This document shows, one piece after another, positions 23,561-31,064 of a DNA stretch of 64,000 bases; position 1 is the stretch's first letter; every line of letters begins with the position of its first letter. The stretch is taken from assembly GCF_030147005.1 (NCBI RefSeq), contig NZ_JASLAW010000165.1, forward strand, positions 1-64,000, written 5' to 3'. The position numbers and the translations under genes are program-made. This DNA comes from Pseudomonas sp. GTDB taxonomy: Bacteria > Pseudomonadota > Gammaproteobacteria > Pseudomonadales > Pseudomonadaceae. Below the pieces are notes generated by a model, which saw only the letters and a program-made list of their open reading frames with translations, was not told the DNA's origin and searched no databases.

Positions 23561-24468
23561 AAACGATCATGTTTATGGGAATGCTGATTGCGTTGCCCGT
23601 CCATGCCGCAACGATCGCCATGGAAGACCAATCGCAATTGCAGGCCGCAAAGCATTCCGATGCCGTTGCCTTCCAACCCCCTCAGGAAAGCGAATTGCCC
23701 GACAATGCCTACGGCAAGCTGGTCAGGCAGGGTTACGGCTTGTTCGTGGACACCAAGCGCCTGGCGCCGCAATTTGTCGGTAACGGGCTCAACTGCAGCA
23801 ACTGCCACCTCGATCAAGGCCGCATGGCTAACTCGGCGCCATTGTGGGGCGCGTACCCCATGTACCCGGCCTATCGAAAGAAGAACGACAAGGTCAATAC
23901 CTTTGCCGAGCGCTTGCAGGGCTGTTTTCAGTTCAGCATGAACGGCGGTACCCCTCCGGCGGCGGACAGCCCAGAAATCACCGCGTTGTCGGTTTATGCC
24001 TACTGGCTCTCCAGCAAAGCACCCTTGGGGGTTGAATTACCGGGGCGCGGCTATCCCGATGTGGCGCAGCCGGCCAACGGCTACGACCTGGCCCAAGGTG
24101 CACAGGTATACAAAGGGCAGTGCGCCGTCTGCCATGGCGCCGAAGGGCAAGGGCAGAAAGCTGGCGAGGGGTATGTCATGCCGCCCTTGTGGGGTAAGGA
24201 TTCCTACAATTGGGGGGCAGGCATGCATCGGATCAACACGGCAGCGTCCTTCATTAAACACAACATGCCGTTGGGCAAGGTCGGCAGCTTGAGCGATCAG
24301 CAGGCATGGGATGTCGCGGCGTACATCAACAGCCACGAGCGCCCCCAGGATCCGAGGCTGATTGAAGGGTCGGTAGAGAAGACCCGCATCAAGTTTCACG
24401 CCAATGATGGGGTCAATCTCTATGGTCAAACGGTGGACGGCGTGTTGATCGGGCAAGGCATCCGTTAA
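23557..24468 (+). CDS. tsdA: thiosulfate dehydrogenase TsdA (dihaem)
   Basis: A 303-residue periplasmic dihaem enzyme that oxidises thiosulfate to tetrathionate. It has a signal peptide (to about residue 17), haem sites CSNCH (Cys80-His84) and CAVCH (Cys189-His193), and the TsdA-specific pattern FVGNGLNCSNCHLD, NSAPLWGAYPMYPAYRKKN. Cys123 (QGCFQFSMNG) is at the position of the unusual thiolate haem ligand of TsdA. It overlaps tsdB, forming a coupled tsdBA pair. Detoxification or auxiliary energy from thiosulfate is the likely role. Confidence 0.87.
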   Translation: MKTIMFMGMLIALPVHAATIAMEDQSQLQAAKHSDAVAFQPPQESELPDNAYGKLVRQGYGLFVDTKRLAPQFVGNGLNCSNCHLDQGRMANSAPLWGAYPMYPAYRKKNDKVNTFAERLQGCFQFSMNGGTPPAADSPEITALSVYAYWLSSKAPLGVELPGRGYPDVAQPANGYDLAQGAQVYKGQCAVCHGAEGQGQKAGEGYVMPPLWGKDSYNWGAGMHRINTAASFIKHNMPLGKVGSLSDQQAWDVAAYINSHERPQDPRLIEGSVEKTRIKFHANDGVNLYGQTVDGVLIGQGIR

Positions 24469-24487
24469 ACTGGCGGCCACTGTATAC

Positions 24488-24526
24488 GACAATGCCGCTC
24501 AAACACTGGGTCTGAGCGGCATTGTC
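24488..24526. repeat. perfect 14-bp inverted repeat after tsdA
   Basis: GACAATGCCGCTCA (24488-24501) and TGAGCGGCATTGTC (24513-24526) form a perfect stem with an 11-base loop. There is no T run, so it is a poor intrinsic terminator. It may stabilise the tsdBA mRNA end or act as an operator for the gene at 24547. Confidence 0.55.
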
Positions 24527-24546
24527 CTGCCTGGAATGCCCCCATT

Positions 24547-24777
24547 ATGAAGCAAGAACACGTCAGAGCCCGCCACGCCGAAGGTCAGATCACGGCAACC
24601 CACGTCATTCAGAACCCCGCCGACCTGGGTGAGTGGATCGTCTTTTTCAAGAAGAGTGACGGCCGCAGCTACTTCCTCGTGGACGATCAGGACGAGGTCG
24701 AATCATTCCCGCGTCTGGATGACTTGATCGAGATCCTGCGCAGCCTGGGAATCAAGTTCGCCGAAGTTCATCTATAG
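24547..24777 (+). CDS. conserved small hypothetical protein, 76 aa
   Basis: A 76-residue acidic protein (MKQEHVRARHAEGQITATHV, then LGEWIVFFKKSDGRSYFLVDDQDEVESF and LDDLIEILRSLGIKFAEVHL) with no signal or membrane segment. The pattern of strands followed by a C-terminal helix suggests a compact alpha/beta fold. The upstream ribosome site is weak. Similar proteins are widespread in Pseudomonas, as far as I recall, with no known function. Confidence 0.7.
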   Translation: MKQEHVRARHAEGQITATHVIQNPADLGEWIVFFKKSDGRSYFLVDDQDEVESFPRLDDLIEILRSLGIKFAEVHL

Positions 24778-24786
24778 AGCAAAGGC

Positions 24787-25068
24787 TTACTTGCACACCA
24801 CCAAGACGCTGCGGCTTTTGAAGTTGCCCACGTCCTTGCCCAGCGTCTGTTCGCTTTCCTTGAGTGCCGGCGTTCCGTCAGTGCCGACGATGCGGTAGCC
24901 GGTGCCCGCGCAGGAGGCGTCGGCTTTCTCGTAGCAACTGGCCCATGAGTTGGCTTCGCCCGAGCAGTCGATGGTCAAACCTTGCTCACCATTTTTCAGG
25001 TAAGTGTCCGACGTGGTGGTGCAGCCGGCCAGCGCCAATACCGCAGTGAGTGCCAGGATCTTGTTCAT
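24787..25068 (-). CDS. small lipoprotein, 93 aa
   Basis: The signal MNKILALTAVLALAGCTTTSD has lipobox LAGC. I use ATG 25068, since an in-frame ATG ten bases further upstream has its purine stretch too close. The mature protein has four cysteines (DCSGEANSWASCYEKADASC, VVCK) that may pair in the periplasm, and a central GYRIVGTDGTPAL segment. Outer-membrane anchoring is expected. No named domain is recognised. It converges with the gene at 24547. Confidence 0.75.
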   Translation of the reverse strand: MNKILALTAVLALAGCTTTSDTYLKNGEQGLTIDCSGEANSWASCYEKADASCAGTGYRIVGTDGTPALKESEQTLGKDVGNFKSRSVLVVCK

Positions 25069-25165
25069 AAAAGTCATCTTCGAAGGTGTTGAGGGGAGCG
25101 CTGACACTGTCGTGGGGCGTTGGAGGAAGATTATAGCGAACTGCCATCAAGGTACAGCCAAACAC

Positions 25166-25194
25166 AAAAAAGCCCCGCTTGACGGGGCTTTTTG
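25166..25194. terminator. bidirectional terminator
   Basis: AGCCCCG (25171-25177) pairs with CGGGGCT (25183-25189) around a five-base loop, flanked by five As and five Ts. It lies between two minus-strand genes and ends the 61-residue gene upstream. Confidence 0.75.
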
Positions 25195-25211
25195 ATGCAA
25201 TGCAGGGCGGT

Positions 25212-25397
25212 TTACTTGCCTTTCGGCCGCTTGCTCGACGCGTGGCCTGCTTCGTCCACAAACACTTCGGCTACCGCAGTCGCCATGCTTTCGCTCTGGA
25301 AAACGCCCGCGACGCTGTCGCCATGGAAGTTGATCAGGTGCCAGCCGTCCGCACGTTTGGTGATCAGGTAGCCGTTTACGCCTTTTGGTTCTGACAT
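25212..25397 (-). CDS. small conserved hypothetical protein, 61 aa
   Basis: A 61-residue basic protein (MSEPKGVNGYLITKRADGWHLINFHGD...AGHASSKRPKGK). The first half forms two predicted strands and the second a helix, similar in layout to other one-domain Pseudomonas proteins such as the one at 5927. There is no signal or membrane segment. The following 298 bases (25398-25695) hold no gene apart from the galU promoter region. Confidence 0.65.
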   Translation of the reverse strand: MSEPKGVNGYLITKRADGWHLINFHGDSVAGVFQSESMATAVAEVFVDEAGHASSKRPKGK

Positions 25398-25626
25398 CTA
25401 ATTAGCAATCTCGTAAGCTGATTCAAGGGTGCAATGATAGCGCCAAATACCAGGGGCTTGCCCAAGTAATTCAGGCCCGGTGCCAGGCGTCGAAAAGCAT
25501 GCTACAAGGATCAGGCGCTTTGAAACATCAACACTCAAGTGCCGTTCAGCCTGCCTGTTGAAAGATCAGCGGAACTTACGCCGACATTTTTTCTCTATGA
25601 TGACATCGCGGCGCCAGCAGCACCCA

Positions 25627-25655
25627 TTGTAAGGTGACTGCGGCCTGATTAGACT
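25627..25655 (+). promoter_or_regulatory. sigma-70 promoter of galU
   Basis: TTGTAA (-35, 25627-25632) and TAGACT (-10, 25650-25655) are spaced by 17 bases. A start about seven bases downstream would give a leader of roughly 33 bases before ATG 25696. Confidence 0.5.
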
Positions 25656-25695
25656 GCGCCGAATTCCGTACGCATAGCCCTCTGTAAGGACTCAT

Positions 25696-26535
25696 ATGAT
25701 CAAGAAATGCTTGTTCCCAGCAGCCGGTTACGGCACTCGCTTCCTCCCAGCGACCAAAGCCATGCCCAAAGAGATGCTGCCGGTGGTGAACAAGCCACTG
25801 ATTCAGTACGGCGTCGAAGAGGCACTGGATGCCGGTTTGAATGAAATCTCCATCGTGACCGGCCGTGGCAAGCGCGCGCTGGAAGACCACTTCGATATCA
25901 GCTATGAGTTGGAAAACCAGATCAAGGGCACCGACAAGGAAAAATACCTGGTCGGTATTCGTAAACTGCTCGACGAATGCTCGTTCTCCTACACCCGTCA
26001 GACCCAGATGAAAGGCCTCGGCCACGCCATCCTCACCGGTCGCCCGCTGATCGGTGACGAACCGTTCGCCGTGGTACTGGCCGATGACCTGTGCGTAAAC
26101 CTGGAAGGCGACGGTGTGCTGACCCAGATGGTCAAGCTCTACCAGAAATACCGTTGCACCATCGTCGCGGTGATGGAAGTCAACCCGACAGAAACCAACA
26201 AGTACGGCGTGATCGCCGGCGACGACATTGGTGATGGCCTGATCCGCGTACGTGACATGGTCGAGAAACCAGCGCCGGAAGATGCGCCATCGAACCTGGC
26301 GATCATCGGCCGCTACATCCTGACTCCGGACATCTTCAAGCTGATCGAAGAAACCGAGCCAGGCAAAGGCGGCGAGATCCAGATCACCGACGCCCTGCTC
26401 AAGCAAGCCAAAGATGGTTGCGTGATTGCCTACAAGTTCAAGGGCCAGCGTTTCGACTGCGGTGGCGCTGAAGGCTATATCGAGGCCACCAACTTCTGCT
26501 ACGAGCACTTCTACAAGACTGGCAAGGCTTACTGA
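25696..26535 (+). CDS. galU: UTP-glucose-1-phosphate uridylyltransferase
   Basis: A 279-residue nucleotidyltransferase that makes UDP-glucose for lipopolysaccharide and exopolysaccharide. The N-terminal motif FPAAGYGTRFLPATKAMPKEMLP, the segment GLGHAILTGRPLIGDEPFAVVLADDL and the later EKPAPEDAPSNLAIIGRYI are typical of GalU. Length equals the P. aeruginosa enzyme. A likely sigma-70 promoter and a terminator flank it, so it is monocistronic. Confidence 0.97.
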   Translation: MIKKCLFPAAGYGTRFLPATKAMPKEMLPVVNKPLIQYGVEEALDAGLNEISIVTGRGKRALEDHFDISYELENQIKGTDKEKYLVGIRKLLDECSFSYTRQTQMKGLGHAILTGRPLIGDEPFAVVLADDLCVNLEGDGVLTQMVKLYQKYRCTIVAVMEVNPTETNKYGVIAGDDIGDGLIRVRDMVEKPAPEDAPSNLAIIGRYILTPDIFKLIEETEPGKGGEIQITDALLKQAKDGCVIAYKFKGQRFDCGGAEGYIEATNFCYEHFYKTGKAY

Positions 26536-26579
26536 TTTATATAAGCTATTGCAACGGCGGGCCGTTTCAGCGGCCCGAT

Positions 26580-26608
26580 AAAATGCCCCGACATGTTCGG
26601 GGCATTTT
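26580..26608. terminator. terminator of galU (bidirectional)
   Basis: AAAATGCCCCGA (26580-26591) pairs with TCGGGGCATTTT (26597-26608). A second GC stem, CGGGCCG with CGGCCCG, lies just upstream (about 26558-26577). It can also end the convergent protease transcript. Confidence 0.85.
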
Positions 26609-26674
26609 GCTTTTGTCTAAGAATAACGCCTCGCTTCTAAACAAGGTTTGTTGAAGGAGCGGATCCGTTAAGAA

Positions 26675-28270
26675 TCAATTTATCGCTGTTTTGATTGTCA
26701 GTTCCTTGCTGACGATCAAGGATCTATTGCCTGCCTCGTCTGTGCCATAAGCGCAATAATGCCAATCCCGTTCTTTGGGAAGTGTCAGCGGTTCCTCGAC
26801 CAGGGAGTAGCCGCTTTCACTCGCGCAGTCGATGGATTTAAGCGCTCCGTATTTGTGATGCACCTCCACAATTTCGTTAATGTGGGATGCGGTGATAATT
26901 TGCCAATTGTCATCACCATGATCAAAAATTTGGACGTTCGGTTCGATCTGCGGGCCTGTATTGTCCAGTTGGCGTAATTTCGCGGTCGCAAATTTCATAG
27001 ATTGCCATGACGTTTGCCCAAAGCGTTTACCAATGACGCAGATCGCCAGAATTCCCTCTCGTTGACCGACGCCCAGTTTCAACAGAGGCTGCTCATCCGC
27101 TTTGACCGGCGCTCCATACCCCTTTGGCAGTGCGCATCGAATTGAACTGGCCAAGCCGGTCTTATAGCGAATCCACTCAACGTTGTTACTGATCTTCAGA
27201 CCCCACGACGCAGGTTGCAACTGGCCTTTTTCATTGGGGATCTCGGAGCGCGTCGACCAGGCGCCCATTCGTTCGATAACTACCCCGGTACCGGGATCAA
27301 GTTTGCTCAGATCCAACGTGTTGTCTGCACGAAATGCTGCAAGAATATGATCAACCGCGTTGGTGTAAACCGCTTCAGGCCGGCTTACAGGCCCGTTAGC
27401 AGTCAATTCGCAGGGGCGAGCGAAGCCGCAACCATTCAGATGGGAATCGGTCCCTGTCGATAGCACGCCGATTACCTGTTTGCCCTCTTTTGCAAAGACC
27501 GGGGCGCCCGAAGACCCGCCGTATACACCGACGCAGTCATTGGCGCGTGAGTCTGACCAATACCAGGGAAGGTCTCGCCGAATCGGCCAAGCGCTTTCAA
27601 AAACAGGCATGGGCGGCTGCGATTGGCACATCGAATGGCGTAAAAAGAACCCGCCGGGGAAAGCCCCCTGAGGTATATGTGCCAACTCAATATTTTGATC
27701 GGTCGCCTCAAAATTCTTTAACCGCACTGGCTTCACGCCTCTTGAGCGCAGTTCGCCGTAGGTTGCGGCCAGCTCCAGCAATCCGATTTCCGACCCCTTC
27801 ATGCTTGAATAAACAATGCGCTTAATAGCGTATTCGTGGTGCTCATCGATATTGTCAAAAAAATAGGCAGGTATAAAAACAAAGCCAACTGCCATGGGCT
27901 TATCAATAATGACGTCATTATCAGCATTATCAATGGCGACAAGAGGATCAACGCTGCAGTGTCCTGCCGTGAGAATAAGCGCGGCCTGATCGTCATTCGG
28001 CGTCTCACTGTTGGCAACTAATGTCGCAGTACACTCCCAGGCCAGGCCCCGAGTCTTCCTCATTAACCCGACAGCAAAGAACCGCTCGGACCCCGGTGCT
28101 GTGGCCGATAACAGCGGCGCTACTCCGGCTGTCGCTGCGGCATAAGGGTTTGGAGTGGAGGCAACCATGCTGTTGGCATGACTCACATTGCTCCATGCAC
28201 CCAGCGCGACGATAAGTGTTAATAGGCGGGTAAAACTTGAACTGAAAGGTAAGCGACAGTTGTAAATCAT
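26675..28270 (-). CDS. exported trypsin-like serine protease homologue
   Basis: A 531-residue exported protein: signal peptide to about residue 32 (ALGAWSNVSHA), S1-type domain (about 60-320) and a C-terminal region (about 335-530) with strand-rich repeats and paired cysteines. His104 (LTAGHC) and Ser254 (GGSSGAPVF) of the catalytic triad are present. The segment where Asp normally lies reads GSEIGLLEL, so Glu161 replaces Asp. AT content is higher than in the neighbours, suggesting acquisition. A perfect palindrome, CCGTGATCACGG (28280-28291), lies just upstream of the start. Confidence 0.78.
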   Translation of the reverse strand: MIYNCRLPFSSSFTRLLTLIVALGAWSNVSHANSMVASTPNPYAAATAGVAPLLSATAPGSERFFAVGLMRKTRGLAWECTATLVANSETPNDDQAALILTAGHCSVDPLVAIDNADNDVIIDKPMAVGFVFIPAYFFDNIDEHHEYAIKRIVYSSMKGSEIGLLELAATYGELRSRGVKPVRLKNFEATDQNIELAHIPQGAFPGGFFLRHSMCQSQPPMPVFESAWPIRRDLPWYWSDSRANDCVGVYGGSSGAPVFAKEGKQVIGVLSTGTDSHLNGCGFARPCELTANGPVSRPEAVYTNAVDHILAAFRADNTLDLSKLDPGTGVVIERMGAWSTRSEIPNEKGQLQPASWGLKISNNVEWIRYKTGLASSIRCALPKGYGAPVKADEQPLLKLGVGQREGILAICVIGKRFGQTSWQSMKFATAKLRQLDNTGPQIEPNVQIFDHGDDNWQIITASHINEIVEVHHKYGALKSIDCASESGYSLVEEPLTLPKERDWHYCAYGTDEAGNRSLIVSKELTIKTAIN

Positions 28271-28279
28271 AACGATGTT

Positions 28280-28376
28280 CCGTGATCACGGTAGGGTAGG
28301 CAAATGCCTGTGTCATCCAAGTTGCATTACGAGGCGCGTCACTCAGCCTTGTCTACTGTCAACGATTACAGTTGAC
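28280..28376. promoter_or_regulatory. palindromes in the protease-gorA divergent region
   Basis: Two perfect dyads lie in this 256-base region: CCGTGATCACGG (28280-28291), nine bases before the protease ATG, and GTCAAC-gattaca-GTTGAC (28358-28376). Both are operator-like in size. No bound regulator is known, and the rest of the interval holds no gene. Confidence 0.35.
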
Positions 28377-28526
28377 GTCTGCAGTTTTTGAGCTTGTCGC
28401 GAACGCACGCACAGACAAGACGCTATCTGGCGCCTGGCAGGTGGACCGATACACCGCGCCGCTTGGCTTTTTCGTTTCTCGCCCTCACCTAAGTCGGTAT
28501 GCTGGTGTCCTGCCGAGGAGAATGAA

Positions 28527-29885
28527 ATGGCCTACGATTTTGACCTGTATGTAATTGGCGCCGGTTCCGGCGGTGTTCGCGCGGCGCGCTTTGCCGCGGG
28601 CTTTGGCGCCAAGGTGGCCGTGGCGGAAAGCCGTTACCTGGGCGGTACCTGTGTGAATGTCGGCTGCGTGCCGAAGAAACTGTTGGTATATGGCGCGCAC
28701 TTTGCCGAAGACTTCGAACAGGCCAGCGGTTTTGGCTGGTCGTTGGGCGAGGCGAACTTTGATTGGGCAACCCTGATCGCCAACAAAGACCGTGAGATCA
28801 ACCGTCTCAACGGTATCTATCGCAACCTGCTGGTCAACAGCGGCGTAACTTTGCACGAAGGGCATGCGCGCCTGGTTGATCCGCATCAGGTGGAAATCAA
28901 TGGCGAGCGCTTCACCGCCAAACATATCCTGATCGCCACGGGCGGCTGGCCGCAAATCCCGGAAATACCCGGTCGTGAGCACGCCATTGGCTCCAACGAA
29001 GCGTTCTTTCTCAAAGCGCTGCCAAAGCGCGTACTGGTGGTGGGCGGTGGCTATATCGCCGTTGAGTTTGCGGGCATTTTCCATGGTTTGGGCGCGCAGA
29101 CTTCGTTGCTGTATCGCGGCGATCTGTTCCTGCGCGGCTTCGATGGCGCAGTGCGCAAGCATTTGCAGGAAGAGCTGACCAAGCGCGGCCTGGACCTGCA
29201 ATTCAATGCCGATATCGAGCGGATCGACAAGCAAGCCGATGGCAGCCTCAAGGCCACGCTGAAAGACGGCCGTGTGCTGGAAGCCGATTGCGTGTTCTAT
29301 GCTACGGGCCGGCGTCCGATGCTGGACAACCTGGGCCTGGAAAATACCGGCGTCACCCTCGATGAGCGTGGCTTCGTCAGTGTGGATGAGCTGTATCAAA
29401 CCGCCGAGCCGTCGATCCTGGCCATCGGTGACGTGATCGGCCGAGTGCAATTGACCCCGGTCGCCCTGGCCGAAGGCATGGCTGTGGCGCGTCGCCTGTT
29501 CAAGCCTGAGCAATACCGTCCGGTGGATTACGCGATGATCCCGACGGCCGTGTTCAGCCTGCCGAATATCGGTACGGTGGGCCTTACGGAAGAAGAGGCG
29601 AAGAAGAACGGACACAAGGTGCAGATCTTCGAAAGCCGTTTCCGGCCTATGAAGCTGACCCTGACGGACTGCCAGGAAAAGACCCTGATGAAACTGGTGG
29701 TCGACGCCGACACCGACAAGGTGCTGGGCTGCCACATGGTCGGGCCCGACGCCGGCGAAATCGTGCAGGGCCTGGCGATCGCGCTCAAGGCGGGCGCGAC
29801 CAAGCAGCATTTCGACGAAACCATTGGCGTGCATCCGACGGCGGCTGAAGAGTTCGTCACCATGCGCACGCCCGTGACGGGCTGA
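28527..29885 (+). CDS. gorA: glutathione reductase
   Basis: A 452-residue FAD/NADPH disulfide reductase that regenerates glutathione. The FAD site (VIGAGSGGVRAARFAAGFGAKVAV), redox pair Cys42-Cys47 (GGTCVNVGCVPKK), NADPH site (VVGGGYIAVEFAGIF) and C-terminal HPTAAEEF with the catalytic His are intact. AGGAGA lies six bases upstream of the ATG. The galU-gor neighbourhood is also found in P. aeruginosa. Confidence 0.96.
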   Translation: MAYDFDLYVIGAGSGGVRAARFAAGFGAKVAVAESRYLGGTCVNVGCVPKKLLVYGAHFAEDFEQASGFGWSLGEANFDWATLIANKDREINRLNGIYRNLLVNSGVTLHEGHARLVDPHQVEINGERFTAKHILIATGGWPQIPEIPGREHAIGSNEAFFLKALPKRVLVVGGGYIAVEFAGIFHGLGAQTSLLYRGDLFLRGFDGAVRKHLQEELTKRGLDLQFNADIERIDKQADGSLKATLKDGRVLEADCVFYATGRRPMLDNLGLENTGVTLDERGFVSVDELYQTAEPSILAIGDVIGRVQLTPVALAEGMAVARRLFKPEQYRPVDYAMIPTAVFSLPNIGTVGLTEEEAKKNGHKVQIFESRFRPMKLTLTDCQEKTLMKLVVDADTDKVLGCHMVGPDAGEIVQGLAIALKAGATKQHFDETIGVHPTAAEEFVTMRTPVTG

Positions 29886-30893
29886 TCAGGACTGAGGTGT
29901 TACCTCTGGCGTCGTTGCAACGACGGCGGCCAGACGCAACGCTTCGATGCTGGCCTGGGCCTTGATCAGGTCCAGTTCCAGCGCCTTGTTGACCTGCCGA
30001 TGTTCAGTCAGCGCTTCCTGGCGTGACTGGTTTTCCAGCAGCGCAACCCGCAGGCGCTCCTGAAGTAGTGTGCGTTCGCTGTCGACCTGGCTGATCTTCT
30101 CGTTCAACTCGAGCTGGGAGGCCTGGTCTCTGCGCACTTGCTCCTGCAGTGCATTCAGCTCCTTCGCGGTCACCCGATGCTCAATCAACAGGCGTTCGTT
30201 GTCTCGATGCAGCTGGGTGATTTCATCCTGACGGACCAGCGCACTCTGCTGGGCCTGGCGCAGTTCGGCCTGCACCTGCTGCAACTGGCCTTCATGGCGA
30301 CGCTGCTCCTGCTCACGCTGCTCCTTGATGGCATTGCGGTAGTGCTCAAGTGCATCGCGGGCGTGCAGGTGCTTGTCTTCCAGGGAGCGAATCTGCTCGT
30401 CCTTGTCGTTGATCCTCAATTCGTAATCGCTGCACGCCTGGCTTAGCCCGGCATTGCGCGTTTGTTCGGTCTGCAGGCTGGTGCTGGCGGTTTGCAGGGC
30501 GGCGCTTTCCTCGGCGAGGGCGGCGGCCTGGATATCGAACGCCTGTTGCAGCTGATCATGAGCTTCTTGCAGCGTCTCAAGCTGCGAGAGCAGGGCGCTT
30601 TTCTGCTGCTCAAACTTGGCCTGAGCGAGGTCGATGGGCTCTTGGGCCTTGTCTTTCAGGCGCTGGGCGAGCCGTGCCACCAATTCACCTAGCTCATCGT
30701 CGATGGGGGCTTCGGTGATGGTCTGCCGGGTTTCGCTTTCGTCCAGCTCCTTTAAATAGCGATGAATCGTGGTTTTCGAACCGGTATTACCCATCTCGAT
30801 GCGTACCGCATCGATGCTGGGGTTTTCGCCACGGGCAAGGATTGCCAAGCGTGCCGTCTGAACTACTGCTTTGTTTATGCCGCCGCGAGCCAT
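29886..30893 (-). CDS. KfrA-type coiled-coil DNA-binding protein (TnpT-like)
   Basis: A 335-residue protein with an N-terminal KfrA-type helix-turn-helix domain (about 1-115; GINKAVVQTARLAILARGENPSIDAVRIEMG, TTIHRYLKELDE) followed by about 200 residues of continuous coiled coil. It is divergent from a tyrosine recombinase gene across 171 bases. This layout resembles TnpT-TnpS of Tn4651, where TnpT aids cointegrate resolution. A long imperfect dyad just upstream (30917-30950) could be its own operator. Alternatively it is a nucoid-associated or KfrA-like partition factor. Confidence 0.8.
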   Translation of the reverse strand: MARGGINKAVVQTARLAILARGENPSIDAVRIEMGNTGSKTTIHRYLKELDESETRQTITEAPIDDELGELVARLAQRLKDKAQEPIDLAQAKFEQQKSALLSQLETLQEAHDQLQQAFDIQAAALAEESAALQTASTSLQTEQTRNAGLSQACSDYELRINDKDEQIRSLEDKHLHARDALEHYRNAIKEQREQEQRRHEGQLQQVQAELRQAQQSALVRQDEITQLHRDNERLLIEHRVTAKELNALQEQVRRDQASQLELNEKISQVDSERTLLQERLRVALLENQSRQEALTEHRQVNKALELDLIKAQASIEALRLAAVVATTPEVTPQS

Positions 30894-30916
30894 GGAGTCT
30901 CCGTCGATTTTGTACT

Positions 30917-30950
30917 GTGGTACGTAGTATGTAGATACGTACTATACCAC
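30917..30950. promoter_or_regulatory. imperfect dyad upstream of the KfrA/TnpT-like gene
   Basis: GTGGTA (30917-30922) and TACCAC (30945-30950) bound a dyad that contains TACGTA twice (30921-30926 and 30936-30941) and TAGTA/TACTA. The arms match if a two-base gap is allowed. It lies 24 bases before the ATG at 30893 and could be the KfrA-like protein's operator. Confidence 0.5.
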
Positions 30951-30984
30951 GATCAAAATATCCTTTAAATTCATTATTTAACGG

Positions 30985-31009
30985 ACGGGATATTGGCGTA
31001 TTATCCCGT
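30985..31009. other. candidate recombination core site between the divergent genes
   Basis: ACGGGATA (30985-30992) and TATCCCGT (31002-31009) are perfect inverted arms around a nine-base spacer. That is the architecture of a tyrosine-recombinase core: two inverted binding sites flanking the crossover region. It lies between the recombinase gene and its divergent partner, where Tn4651 carries its resolution site. Use as a crossover site is inference. Confidence 0.45.
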
Positions 31010-31064
31010 GTTATAAGCATTTTTAACCGCGACATAGGCGTTCGCAGTACGAATAGGCCCCGCC

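Noticed and set aside
25576..26508. Minus-strand frame of 310 codons over galU
   Set aside because: It is the antisense of galU and shows no independent support.
28485..29834. Minus-strand frame of 449 codons over gorA
   Set aside because: It is the antisense of glutathione reductase, which has all catalytic motifs.
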